A stretch of 64,000 nucleotides of DNA from Dugong dugon (taxonomy: Eukaryota; Chordata; Mammalia; Sirenia; Dugongidae): assembly GCA_030035585.1 (NCBI GenBank), contig CM057464.1, positions 31,265,465 through 31,329,464 of the forward strand, given 5' to 3'. The notes beneath the pieces were generated by a model. That model had not been told where the DNA came from, did no database searches, and worked only from the letters and a program-made list of their open reading frames with translations. This document shows positions 11,018-21,615 of the stretch, in pieces; within the stretch, counting starts at the first letter, position 1, and each line of letters starts with the position of its first letter. The position numbers were made by a program, and so were the translations under genes.

Positions 11018-11215
11018 TGCTGTGGCTGTTAGGTGCCATCGAGTCGATTTTCAATTCATAGCATGTGATAGCATAGAACTGCCCCACAGGGTTTTTATAG
11101 ACTGTAATCTTTACAGAAACAGATCAACAGATCTTTCTCCTATGCAGCTGTTGGGTGGGTTCAAACCACCCACCTTTCTGTTAGCAGCTGAGCATTTAAC
11201 CATTGAATTGGTGGG
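11018..11215 (-). mobile_element. AfroSINE, long form
   Basis: The reversed blocks include 'ttaggtgccatcgagtcgat', 'gcatagaactgccccacagg', 'taatctttacagaaacagat', 'gttgggtgggttcaaaccac' and 'ctgttagcagctgagcattt'. Confidence 0.92.
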
Positions 11216-11372
11216 AGAAAAAAAAGCCAGATCATGTTGAGGTGAGGTGAAGTGAATGAAAGATAAAGTAGTGGACACCATTATAGATAGAGATGGAGGT
11301 AGAGATAGAGAGACATTTTTAGAAATTCTGCTAAAAGGGAAATATAAAAAGGGTTGTACCACAAGGAGAGGA

Positions 11373-11575
11373 AGAGCCCTGGTGGTAAAATGGTTAAGCG
11401 CTTGGCTGCTAACCAAAAGATTGATGGCTCGAACCCATCCAGCGGCTCCATGGGAGAAAGTCCTGGTGATCTGCTTCTGTAAAGATTATAGCCAAGAAAA
11501 TCTTATGGGGCAGTTCTGCTCTGTCACATGGGGTCACTATGAGTTGAAATCAACTCGACAGCACATAACAACAAT
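11373..11575 (+). mobile_element. AfroSINE, long form, complete with RTE-like tail
   Basis: This is one of the best copies. It starts 'gagccctggtggtaaaatgg' (tRNA A-box region), continues 'ctgctaaccaaaagattgat' and 'ggctcgaacccatccagc' (B-box region), then 'tgatctgcttctgtaaagat', 'ggggcagttctgctctgtca' and 'catggggtcactatgagttg'. It ends 'ctcgacagcacataacaaca'. The last block equals the RTE ORF end, stop codon and tail at 6615-6654. Confidence 0.95.
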
Positions 11576-11846
11576 CATGAGGAGGGCCTTTTCAGAAATA
11601 TGAGTTTATACTTCACCATGTTTATGTGCCATGGAAAAAGAGAAATGGAGCATAAGAAGTTAAACATGTAGGGAAGAATAGGATTAGTTGTTGGAGGAAG
11701 GTCTCTGAGGAGGCAGGAGGAAGGTTTTGGAATTCAGCATCTATGTGGAACCATCCATTTTCCAGAAGAGGAGGGTCACTCTTCTTTGGAGACAAAAGAA
11801 GTTAAGATTTAGAGTCTCAAAACTGAAGGACTTCAAGCTTAAGGGC
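11576..11846. other. Unique stretch, no gene seen
   Basis: A short spacer between a SINE and an L1 tail. No feature recognised. Confidence 0.4.
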
Positions 11847-12440
11847 CTTTTTTTTTTTTTTTTTTAATTGCACTTTAAGTGAAAGTTTACGGCTCAAGTT
11901 CGTTTTTCATACAAAAATTTATACACACATTGTTATGTGACCCTAGATGATCTCTCTATAATATGACAGAAATCCTCCTTTCCACCCCAGATATCCCATG
12001 TCCATTCAGTCAGCTCCTGTCCCTTTCTGCCTTCTCATCTTGCCTCTGGACAGGAGCTGCCCTTTTAGTCTCATGTATCTACTTGAACTAAGAAGCACAC
12101 TCTTCACGAGTATCATTTTATATCTTATAGTCCAGCCTAATCTTTGTCTAAAGAGTTGGCTTCAGGAATAGCTTTAGTTCTGGGTTAACAGAGAGTCTGA
12201 GGGCCATGTTTTCTGGGGTTCCTCCAGTCTCAGTCAGACCATTAAGTCTGGTCTCTTTACTAGAATTTGAGTTCTGCACCCAACTTTTCTCCTGCTCTGT
12301 CAGGGACTTTCTGTTGTGTTCCCTGTCAGGGCTGTCATTGGTGGTAGCCAGGCACCATCCAATTCTTCTGGTCTCAGGCTGATGGAGTCTCTGGTTTATG
12401 TGACCCTTTCTGTTGAGGACCTTTTTTATTATTTTATTTT
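11847..12440 (-). mobile_element. L1 3'UTR fragment, older family
   Basis: It begins on the plus strand with a T-run at about 11848-11865 (the reversed poly-A), then 'aattgcactttaagtgaaag' and 'ttcatacaaaaatttataca'. It ends near 'gtttatgtgaccctttctgt'. Reversed segments 'ttctgttgtgttccctgtca' and 'attggtggtagccaggcacc' match copy F 3'UTR around 35000-35060. It is 5'-truncated. Confidence 0.85.
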
Positions 12441-13989
12441 ATTTTTAAAGAAAATGAGATCCATATCAGTATCTGCTGAGACAGAGAGGGTAGCCAGGAT
12501 GAGGGTAGAGATTATCAGCATTGCACAACTTTTCAGTTGCTATTGAGGACAATCAAAGAGGCAGTTTATGAGGGACAATCAGTAATTCTGCTGAACAGTG
12601 TTAAAGCCACTGATGATCCTGGAAATAATTTGGGTGTAGTTGCATTACTGATCAAGAGCAACATCCAGTGTCCTGGCGGATGGGTTGCTAAATGAGCAAG
12701 ATAATGGTGAACACTAGGACAGTAGAATCAATTTTTCTGAGTACTTTTCTTCCATATGGGACAGGAAGAAGATAAAGGGGAAATTAGGAATCTCACTTTT
12801 AAGCCAATGGGAACTGAGTATGTGAAAATTCAATGCTACTGAGAACTTGACTATAGCTCTCTAGTGTGATGTAATGGGCCCAGTAAGAATCCAGAAGAAT
12901 TGATATATATGCTCTTGGACCATTCCTAAGGCTCTTTCAGTTTTTTCCAAATACCTTCAAATATCCTCACATAACATCCCTTGTTCACTGGCTGCTTGTC
13001 TTCAAAACCTGGATTCAATTTGATTAAAGACTCTGCGTTATTTGCCCTGATTGCCCGGACTTGGACTTCTAGAGTGACGCTGCCTGGTTGCACATAGCTC
13101 ATCACAGGCTCAAGGCATAGCGTCAGGATGGGGAAAATGGCACTGCCTAGAGTTTGGAAAACTCAGCTGCTCACTGTACAAAGTGGCTTCTCTTATGCCA
13201 AGTCCAGACCAGGAAGGAGGTTAGAAACCTGTAGAAGTAGTAAGAAATGTAAATAACCAATCGTCATGGGCTCTAAAACTTTATTAATTTTGTCATCCAT
13301 ATAATATGTGTGTATACTTTAAGAGGTTAGCACTTTCTAAATACAAATTATGGTGAAGTAGTGAACATATCAATAGCATTTCTAATGCTGCATTTCTCTT
13401 CTTTCTATTTCTTTTTATTATTGATTTACCTACCATGAATCAGATTCTCAAATATAAACAGATATACAAGTCCATGTAAACTTTTATTATAGAGTTATTT
13501 GCAGCTAGAGTTTAGTTACTTACCTAGGCCTTGCAAAAGGAGGTGACACTGGCTTTCAAGGGTCTCACATCCTACTTTCTGAACAACTTTTTCCCCTTCT
13601 TGCACACATTATATTCATTGACCTTTTGTTACAGACTCTCTCCGTTAGGACTCATGCTCCTGGTCTTGCAATCCCAACTCCTACATTTTGTCTCCTGTGG
13701 TGGAATCAGTGAAAGTCAAGGCAGGATGTGGGTAGTAGTGAATATCCCAGAGAATCCAATCTGCAACTCCCAGAACAATGTGGAACCACTGAAGAGGGCT
13801 CTTCTTCTGTCTTCAATTAGATCACATTTGATTCTCCATGCCAAGAAAGGCAAAATCAGTCCTTTGTTTAAATTTCCTTTGGTCTACTGTTATAGTAGAA
13901 CTGTATTATATATTATTGCCGAGAAACAAACTCAAAGAAATATTAACTGACCCACACAAGAAGACGATGCAATAGTAGAGAAGTTGCGC
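12441..13989. other. Unique stretch, no gene seen
   Basis: About 1.5 kb. The longest open frame (13531-13950) has no recognisable domain or initiation context and sits in AT-rich DNA, so it is treated as chance. Confidence 0.45.
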
Positions 13990-14222
13990 ATCATGGTGGT
14001 CAAGTGCATAACTTCTGAAATCAGGCATAGATGGGCTTGAAAGCTGACTCCAGTAAATATTGGCTGGACTTTATAAGACTTAATTTTCACTCCTGTATAA
14101 TAGGAATAAAAATACATTTCTCAAAAAGTTCATGTACAAATTAAATGATACAACAGATATGAGTGGTTGATACGGCATGTGGCCTATAATGAGAGCATAA
14201 TAAAAGTTAACATTATTAGTTA
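13990..14222 (+). mobile_element. MIR SINE
   Basis: MIR landmarks appear in order: 'catggtggtcaagtgcataa', 'tctgaaatcaggcatagatg', '...acttaattttcactcctg', 'tataataggaataaaaatac', 'aaattaaatgatacaacag' and a final 'cataataaaagttaacatta'. These correspond to the MIR tRNA-like head, core and 3' end, all diverged as expected for its age. Confidence 0.7.
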
Positions 14223-16239
14223 TTCACTGGTAAAGTGTCCTTTAGGAAGCTCCCATTTCGGTCTAATCAAGTGGTAAATTACTGCAATCATTGGGCAAAA
14301 CCATCAGAGTAAGGAAACCATTTCCCTTATATAAAATAAGTCCTCACTGCTATAGCATCAGCACATTGCTTTCTTGTTCCTTCCTTGCTAACAATCAGGA
14401 ATAGCTGGCCACCTTCATCTGTTTAATAGCACTTGCCATAGTAGAAGTCATTATTAACTGGTATCTCTGTTTTCTCCTTTCTAAGCTAAAATAAATAAAA
14501 AATCCTTCTAATTTAACCTTTACGGACTGGGTTTGTTTTCCAACTCCTCAATAATCTTTGTAGTTCACCTTCAAACTCTCCACATTTTCTCTCTTAATTG
14601 TGGAGCCCCAAACTGGATACAGCACCATGGGACTGTCTGACTTTGGCATACTGTGAGATTTATCTCATAGTGTCTCCATGGAAACTGAAGGTAGGGAGGA
14701 GCTTGGTCTTACAGCTGAGTACTGTGTTGCCTTTAAAACCAGTAACCATGTTGCTAATATAGCTATCAGATATTACCAATTTGATATTAAGATCTCTTCT
14801 ATTGCCATGCAAGTATCTGGTCATTTCTCTTTTTCCTGGAGCTTTTTTCCTCCTTAAGCTTCTCTACCCTAGCAAGGCAAAATGTAAAAAATTAATAATA
14901 AATAACAAAATAATAATGACAAATAATAATTATAAAATAATAATATTATTCAAATATTAAAAATATAAGAGCAATAATAATAAAATACGAATTTTCAATG
15001 TGAAAATGTAAAACAAAGCCATTATGGCCCAAATTACATAGTTAATTTTACCCATTTTCCATTTCTTACTGTGTCTTTTTTATAACTTATTTTTTTGACA
15101 TACGATTTTAGAGCTGAAAAAGATGGTAAAAATTATCAACATCAACATTTTCATAGCTGATCAGAAGCTATGAGATAAATCTCAAAGCATGTATAGTGCA
15201 CATATGTTAGTTTTCAGCTGATAAATTCTGTTACCCAGAAGAAACCTCATGGAACAGAATTATAACAGTTCTTTCAAGTCAGCCTTGAAAATGGAAAGCA
15301 CCATTTGAAGAGAGAGGCCCCTTTTCATTGTTTTGTGTGACCCAGAGCAAGTGTCTTTAGTGTCTTCATTTACACTCTAAAGAAACCTCATTTGAAAGTC
15401 TCCTAACAGATGATGAGAGCAATGTACTATCAAAAACCCAAGTAAGAAAAGAGCTTGAGAGTTGATTTTCTACGTTGTGACCAATCTGCTTTTCATTAGT
15501 TCCACTGACATCAGTACTTAATATATAAACATAAGAATTGTATGTGTGTGTGTTGTATTGTGTTGCTTTTGTTTTATGCTAACATCACCCCTACAAAGCT
15601 GTAGCCTTCCCATGAAAGAGAAAGGAGAAAAGTAATCTTCATTATTCTCCCCTTCCAGGCCCGAATTACTCCATTTTCCCAAGTCAGCAAATCCCTTGTA
15701 CATCTGAGGCACTAAACCTCTCAGTTCCTTAAAATACTGCCTGCTTGTTAAATCACCCACACTGGATAGGCCCTTAAAGAGCCAGCCATGCCTTGAAATT
15801 TATTACCACAAGCTTATATATCCTTCCAAGGCCTGCAATGTTCTTGAGTCTTTCCCAGGACAATCGGGACTCCTGATGTTTGTCCCTGCAGAGGGCAACC
15901 AAGAGCCACGCTGCTAGCCAGATGCATCCTTGCACCCTGAAGGAAGCAAGAGCGAGGAACCTCTCGACTGGGCCTTTGTGAGACCTTGACAGCTAATTGG
16001 AGTCATGTGAGAATCTTTGAGTGGACCCATCTTTTCTTCTTAATTTAATGGTACACACTACTGCTTAGGTCAGGCCAATGAGGCTGACCCATCATTTCTT
16101 CAAAGGCTTGATTGTTCTGATATTTGGTCAAGTACATATGCTACACATAGATATGCTGTAGGGACCAGATTCATATAGAAATCTAGAGCGATTCTGAGTG
16201 TCTCTGACATCCAGTCAGCTTTCTCTCTCTGTAGGTATC
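14223..16239. other. Unique AT-rich stretch, no gene seen
   Basis: About 2 kb without a supported exon. It includes an AAT-rich low-complexity tract (14880-14995) and a short TG-rich stretch near 15540-15560. Confidence 0.45.
14880..14995. repeat. (AAT)n-like low-complexity tract
   Basis: Imperfect AAT/ATA repeats with almost no G or C. Confidence 0.85.
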
Positions 16240-16397
16240 TATTGTGTATTGGTTAAGAGCTCAGCTGCTAACCAAAAGGTTGCCAGTTCGAATCCACCAG
16301 CTGCTTCTTGGAAACCCTATGGAGCAGTTCTACTCTGTCCTATAGGGTCACTATGAGTTGGAATCGACTCAATGGCAATGGAGTTTTGGTTTTTATG
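16240..16397 (+). mobile_element. AfroSINE, short form
   Basis: It runs from 'ttggttaagagctcagctgc' through 'ggttgccagttcgaatccac' (a B-box-like gttcgaatcc), then directly to 'ggaaaccctatggagcagtt', 'tgtcctatagggtcactatg' and 'gactcaatggcaatggag', and ends 'ttttggttttt'. The 40-45-base middle segment of long copies (gatctgcttctgtaaag...) is absent. The first bases of the head are worn. Confidence 0.93.
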
Positions 16398-16944
16398 GTA
16401 TCATTTGGCACCTCAAAAATTTGGCTCGAACTATCATATTTTCTTTAGACCCTCACAACAGGTTTCGTTCATTAACCTCCTTTTATGAGGTTTAATACCC
16501 ATGAGCCAGAATGGTATTAGCTTAATAGCAACAAGTTTTATAGCTATGCCCCAGTATCTTTAAATTTCCAGCTAAAATGATCTCGTGTGCTCTCTACATC
16601 ACCATTTATAGACAGCAAGCTTGCTTCAAAGCTGACAGTGTCCCGCTCCACCTCTCTTCATTACAGCAAACCAAGACTGCAGGAGGCCCCTTCTCAGTTG
16701 CCCCATTCCAGCATATCAAGTCTTCAGTTCAGTTAAAAGATAATACTGGCCACTTCTAAAGCCCAGAAGAGTAAAATAATTAACTCACCATCCAATAAAA
16801 CACAATGTTTAAAAATAAAATAAAATAAAATAAAAAATAAAATAAAAATAAAATTCTTAGAGATTTGTGGAGCTTCCCATATGAGTTCTGTATTCTGCTA
16901 CTTCTATCTCCCATTTGGGGGACACTTTATGAAGACCTACACTC
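16398..16944. other. Unique stretch with an AAAAT tract
   Basis: No exon supported. The simple repeat at 16808-16856 is listed separately. Confidence 0.45.
16808..16856. repeat. (AAAAT)n simple repeat
   Basis: About nine imperfect AAAAT units. Confidence 0.95.
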
Positions 16945-17328
16945 CTTGTCCCACCACTCATCTGTCAGTTTGTATACTGTGGTGGCTTGCACATTGCTGT
17001 AATGCTGGAAGCAATGCCACCAGTATTTCAAATACCAGCAGGGTCACCCATGGTGGACAGGTTTCAGCAGAGCTTCCAGACTAAAACAAACAAGGTAATC
17101 TACTTCCAAAAATAAGCCAATGAAAACCTTATAAATCACAACAGAATATTGTCCAATATAGTGCTGGAAGATGAGCCCCCTAGGTCGGAAGTCACTCAAA
17201 ATACACAGTGGCTGCAACAATGGACCTGAGCATACCAAGGATCATGAAGGTGGTGTAAGACCAGGCAATATTTTGTTCTTTTGTACGTGGGGTCACCATG
17301 AGTCAGAGTCAATTCGATGGCAACTAAA
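16945..17328 (+). mobile_element. RTE-derived element, internally deleted (5' end joined to 3' end)
   Basis: The 3' half (about 17203-17328) aligns with the end of the RTE at 6525-6658: 'acagtggctgcaacaatgg', 'gagcataccaagg...', 'catgagtcagagtcaattcg'. The 5' half ('gggtcacccatggtggacag', 'cagagcttccagactaaaac', 'agtgctggaagatgagcccc') I recognise as the 5' region of afrotherian RTE elements from general knowledge, not from this window. The join is near 'cactcaaaa|tacacagtggc' (about 17195-17205). If correct, nearly all coding sequence is missing and the element is non-autonomous. The left boundary is uncertain. Confidence 0.6.
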
Positions 17329-17464
17329 AACACACCTGATCAATTTTCCAATTACTTCTTACACAGCACACTTTAATCTTCTTAATGGCATCTCAGAGTT
17401 TTGGAGTTACAGGTAATCACAGACAGCAGTGTAAACTGAGAGCTTAAAATATTTTATCACAATG

Positions 17465-17472
17465 CCTCAGAC
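17465..17472. repeat. Target-site duplication, left, of MER5-type MITE
   Basis: cctcagac, compared with ccttacac at 17660-17667: six of eight bases agree, as expected for an ancient hAT 8-bp duplication. Confidence 0.5.
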
Positions 17473-17659
17473 CAGTGTTCTCAAAGTGTGAACCAGGACT
17501 AGCAACATCAACATCACCTGGGCACTTGCTAGAAATGCAAATTCCCAAGCCCTGCCTCAGACCCCTTGAATTTGCAATTCTGGGGATGGGGGCTAATCAG
17601 CTGTGATTTACCAAGTCTTCCAGGGGAGTCTGATATAAGCTAGATTTTGAGAACCACTG
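17473..17659 (-). mobile_element. MER5A-like hAT-Charlie MITE
   Basis: About 187 bases with inverted ends: 'cagtgttctcaaagtgtg' at the left and 'gattttgagaaccactg' at the right. The interior holds 'acatcacctgggcacttgct', 'agaaatgcaaattc' and 'aattctggggatgggggc', the known MER5A pattern in reverse. Length and ends fit a complete non-autonomous hAT element, and eight-base flanks are similar. Confidence 0.8.
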
Positions 17660-17667
17660 CCTTACAC
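17660..17667. repeat. Target-site duplication, right, of MER5-type MITE
   Basis: ccttacac, pairing with cctcagac at 17465-17472. Confidence 0.5.
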
Positions 17668-17714
17668 ATTTTTGAAACTAGAAATTTTCCAGTAGTTTTG
17701 GCACACAGCAGTTT

Positions 17715-17895
17715 CACTTTTTTCTATAATACCTCCATGAAGTAGGCAGAACAGATAATCAGTTTCTCCAACTTTTGAGAGAGGAAGCTATATTTTAGAA
17801 AGGGAAGTTTGCTCAATATCATCCTCTTTATAAATGTTAAAGCAGGACTAGGTCATAGGTTTTATAATCCAACTTTCACTCCATTGCACTCTGCC
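17715..17895 (-). mobile_element. MIR SINE, diverged
   Basis: Reversed MIR features appear in order: 'acctccatgaagtaggcaga', '...gagaggaagctatattttag', 'ttgctcaatatcatcctct' and 'ttaaagcaggactaggtcat', ending 'actccattgcactctgcc'. These match the MIR pattern (ccatgaggtaggtact, gaggaaactgaggc, ttgcccaaggtcac). Confidence 0.6.
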
Positions 17896-18194
17896 AGCTG
17901 AGTAGCAAAGTTGCTATCGAATGGACAAAGATGTCCAGGGAGCTTACCTGGCTCGATTGACTGGGCTGGCCAGGTAGAGCCCCTAATGCCTGAGCCTATG
18001 AAAGAACTTTAAAACAATTTTGTTAGAAAATTAGACAAAGAACAGTGGAGAAACTGAGGAATGAAGAGACTCCAAAACAATAACAAAGTCTGGGTGGTGA
18101 GAGAATAGTAGACACTCCAGGGAAGTTTGGAAGGAAAAGCAGAAGTTGCTTAAAAGATGAAAGAAGGCCCAGCCTAGACATTTTTCTTAGGTCT
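17896..18194. other. Unique stretch, no gene seen
   Basis: No feature recognised. Confidence 0.4.
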
Positions 18195-18620
18195 TGTCTT
18201 AGTTATCTAGTGCTGCTGTAACAAAAATACCACAAGTAGGAGGCTTTAACAAACAGAAATTTATTTTGTTACAGTTTAGGAGGCTACAAATACAAATTCA
18301 GGGTGCCAGCTCTAGGGGCAAAGGCTTTCTTCTTCTATCAGTTCTAGGGGAAGGTCCTTACCTCTTTTTAGCTTCTGTTCCTCAGTTCCTTGGTGATCAT
18401 GTGGAATGGCATCTATCTTCATCCATTTCTGCTTGTTTCACTCTGCCTAATCTGCTTATGTCTTGAAGGTGATGCGCATAAGACACACCCTACACTGTTA
18501 ACAGCCTTATGAACATGATAAAGAAAATCCTATTCCCAAACTGGATTATGTCCACAGGTATAGGGGCTAGGATTTACAACACGTATTTTTTGAGGGACAC
18601 AGTCCAATCGATAACACACC
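18195..18620 (+). mobile_element. Mammalian interspersed repeat, family unresolved (copy 2)
   Basis: Homologous to 2325-2821, in the same orientation. It starts 'gtcttagttatctagtgctg', holds 'ccacaagtaggaggctttaa', 'cagaaatttatttt', 'ggggaaggtccttacctctt' and 'cttggtgatcatg', and ends 'gagggacacagtccaatcga'. Copy 1 and copy 2 are both diverged, so the family is old relative to the young L1s here. Confidence 0.6.
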
Positions 18621-18852
18621 TTGTGAGGGGAGAAAATTATTTGGGATAATGTATATGACAAATGTGGAAGCCACAAAAAATGATTTTGGCTAGAAACACT
18701 TGCAAGGTAGTTTTTTTCTTTATTTATGTTTGCATCCTATTGCCTAGGCAGTGGTTCTAAAAGTAGCAGGAGACCAATCTCAGAAATACCTAGGGTGCTT
18801 ATCCTACTTCTCAGGCCATCTTTGTTAGTTTAAGGCTGCTAGCTAGACCAAT

Positions 18853-19017
18853 AGAGCCCTGGCTGCACAGTGGTTAAGAGCCTGGCTGCTAACCAAAAGG
18901 GTGGCAGTTCAAATCCACCAGCTACTCCTTAGAAACCCTATGGTGCAGCTCTATTCTGTCCTATAGGGTCACTATGAGTCGGAATTGACTTGATGGCAAT
19001 GGGTTTTCGTTTTTGGT
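18853..19017 (+). mobile_element. AfroSINE, short form
   Basis: It is complete from 'agagccctggctgcacagtg' through 'cctggctgctaaccaaaagg', 'gtggcagttcaaatccacca', 'ccttagaaaccctatggtgc' and 'ctatagggtcactatgagtc' to 'gatggcaatgggttttcg'. The middle segment of long copies is absent. Confidence 0.95.
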
Positions 19018-19487
19018 TAGTTAGACCAGTAAGAGTTCTCAGTTTGCTTTGTTATTGTTTTTTGACTTAAATAGTATTTTGGAACAAAAAGGAAAAAAAA
19101 TTGTTCTTCAACATCCGGGATGGGGGTGGGCAAGTGGAAAAAACTTGGGTTTGAACCCAAAGCAGAAGAAAAGGTATGAAACAGAACATAATGAAAAAGC
19201 CCATTTTATGTGTTCAATGATTTCTATCTGAATTGGTCAAATTCCTTGAGCAAGGAAATGGTGTATATATAATTGACTTATGTGGTAAATAATACCAACT
19301 TATATATTTCATTACATCATGGTGTAAATAAATACTATTTGGCCTTTAAGTAATTGTGCTATATTAAAAATATTACCATGGTTGGCATGATTCCATAAGG
19401 AAAAATGTACTCAAGGCTGTGGTCTTTGCAAATCATCTTTCCTGCCTCTTCGAAACCCCTACTTCTGCTCGTCGAAAATTCATTGCC
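19018..19487. other. Unique stretch before L1 copy F
   Basis: No exon recognised. The end of this stretch is the insertion site of copy F; I could not identify a convincing target-site duplication for it. Confidence 0.45.
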
Positions 19488-20866
19488 AGGAGGCGAGGCC
19501 AAGATGGCCGAGTAGTCAGACGCTTCTGGTGGACCTTCTTACAGCAAAGACCTAAAAAAGCAAGTGAATCCATTATATGTGGAAATCTAGCAGCTCTGAA
19601 CATCAAAGGCAGAGTTGAAGAACCGGACAGAGTGGCAGGAGGAGGGAGAGATGGTTCGGAAGCAGCAAGGAGTTGCCAGACCTCACCCAGTGAGAGCCTG
19701 AACGCTTCAGGCCTGATCAACTTGGGGGTAAGCAGTGAGGCAGGCAAGCAGCCATACTCAGGAGGCACGTATTCCACACTGGGAGAGACCCAGCACCAGA
19801 GAGTCTACATGGCTCCCCAGAACCAGTGAGAAGCAGCGTTCGATCCGGCGAATGATAAGTAATTGCGTACAGCCTACCGCGTGGATCAAAAACATTCCCC
19901 TTAGGGAAAAACCTCTCTTCCATTTATCTCCCCCCACCCTGCTGTGCATTGGGTCCCAGACCGGCTTCAGCAATTGCCTAGTCCCCTGGGCCAGAAGTAG
20001 GATCTGTCACATGCCCAGAGCCATTCTCCCTGCTGTGGAGAGTGAACAAATTAACAAACATGGGAAAAAATAAACTGCTGGCTCCCCTAAGCCAGGAACC
20101 CAGGGTAGGCACAGGTCCCTTGCCTTGGCACAGGAATAAGGAATCCACGGACTTTGAGTGCCTTTCTGCCTACACAGACTTGTGTGGGCCCATCTCAACA
20201 GCGTAGGCCCTCATTACCGCAATGCAACAGGGTGTATACCAGAAGTCTAACTTCAACTGTTTCAGCTGTGAAGTGGCAAGTTCTTGACATTTGACACTGG
20301 TCTGCCCATTAAGCAAGGTCTTCATCTACCCACATCAGGGGCCTGAGGACTGGTGGCTTTACCAACACTACCTAGCCACCTGTGATAGGGGCCCATGAAT
20401 AATAGGTGCCCCCAAGTCTTTACAGCCAACAGCATTAGATGCTCATAGTCCAGCTACAAAACCCACCCTCCTACACGCTCTAGGGAACAGGGATATGTCT
20501 TCCTCCTGGACACTCAGGGATGGCTGTCAGCCCCCTACCTTGCTCAGAGTAAGTCCCCCTGCTGCAGCCAGATGCCTGTGCCTACACCAACCACCCATGC
20601 CTGTCTAGGACTGTAAGAGAGAGCCTATACCACACACTTGGTGATTATCTACCTGGGCACCAGAGCTGAATCCATGCAGGAGGAGTGGGTGGACTCCTGA
20701 GCTCACATACCTAGTGACAAATCTAACCTCCTGGTGACAGAACATTAGAGATTCAAAGTTTCCACTAATCAAATTTGCTCATACGATCAGGCTATTTGGG
20801 CATATCAAAACAAAACAAGAAGCTAGGACACACTAAGCAAACATAAATAAATATAATAACTTACTG
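19488..20866 (+). promoter_or_regulatory. L1 copy F 5'UTR (internal promoter region)
   Basis: About 1.4 kb from the element start to the ORF1 start codon. It is relatively GC-rich for the window. Near the extreme 5' end lies caagatggcc (19500-19509), a match to the YY1-type core that positions transcription in human L1. Promoter function is inferred from the family. The open frames here (for example 19419-19829) are chance frames in GC-rich DNA. Confidence 0.7.
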
Positions 20867-21615
20867 ATGGCTCAGAGACAACGGTCAATATCAAATCACA
20901 AAAAAAGGCAATCCATGATGGCTTCAGCAAGCTCCCAAAATAAAGAATCTAGAAATTTTCCAGAGGAGGAAAATTTCTTGGAATTACCAGAGGCAGAATA
21001 GAAAAGATTAATATATAGAACTCTTCAAGAAATTAGGAAAGAAGTTAAGCAAAACACAGAACATGCACTAGAGGAAATTAAAAAGATCAGAGAAGAGCAT
21101 AATGACAAATTTAACAGGCTGCAAGAATCCATAGAGAGATAACCAGCAATCAGAAATTCAGAAGATTAACAACAAAATTTCAGAATTAGAAAACTCAATA
21201 GAAAGTCACTGGAGCAGAATTGAGGCAATGGAAGTCAGAATTAGTGAGATTGAAGATAAAGCACTTGATACCAACTTATTTGAGGAAACATCAGATGAAA
21301 GGATTTAAAATTGAAGAAACTCTAAGAATTATGTGGGAATCTATCAAAAGGAATAACCTACGAGTGATTGGAGTACAAGAAGTGGGAGGGATAACAGAAA
21401 CTACAGAGAGAATTGTTGAAGATTTGTTTGCAGAAAACTTCCCTGATATCGTGACAGATGACAAGATAGCTATCCAAGATGCCCATTGAACACCACATAA
21501 GGTAGATCTCAAAAGAAAGTCACCAAGAAATATTATAATCAAACTTGCCAAAACCAAAGATAAAGAGAGAATTTTAAGAGCAGCTAGGGATAAACAAAAA
21601 GTGATCTACAAGGAG
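20867..21615 (+). pseudogene. L1 copy F ORF1, 5' part, interrupted
   Basis: ORF1p is the RNA-binding coiled-coil trimer that packages L1 RNA. The start ATG at 20867 begins MAQRQRSISNHKK and a stop (TAG) closes the first frame after about 44 codons. Further on, coiled-coil-like text and a recognisable RRM-core piece (frame at 21220-21489: 'NNLRVIGVQEVGGITETTER', then IVEDLFAENFPDI) remain. The frame is cut by copy A at about 21615 and continues at 30058. Confidence 0.85.
21596..21615. repeat. Target-site duplication, left, of L1 copy A
   Basis: aaaaagtgatctacaaggag, compared with aaaagtcatgtacaaaggag at 30051-30070. The mismatches show age, but register within the ORF1 of copy F makes the pairing secure. 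Confidence 0.85.

Noticed and set aside
13531..13950. 139-codon open frame in unique DNA
   Set aside because: No domain, no splice or promoter context, hydrophobic AT-biased composition. A random frame of this size is expected in 64 kb.
19419..20198. Cluster of open frames of 60-136 codons
   Set aside because: This is L1 copy F 5'UTR; frames overlap on both strands and match no protein family I know.
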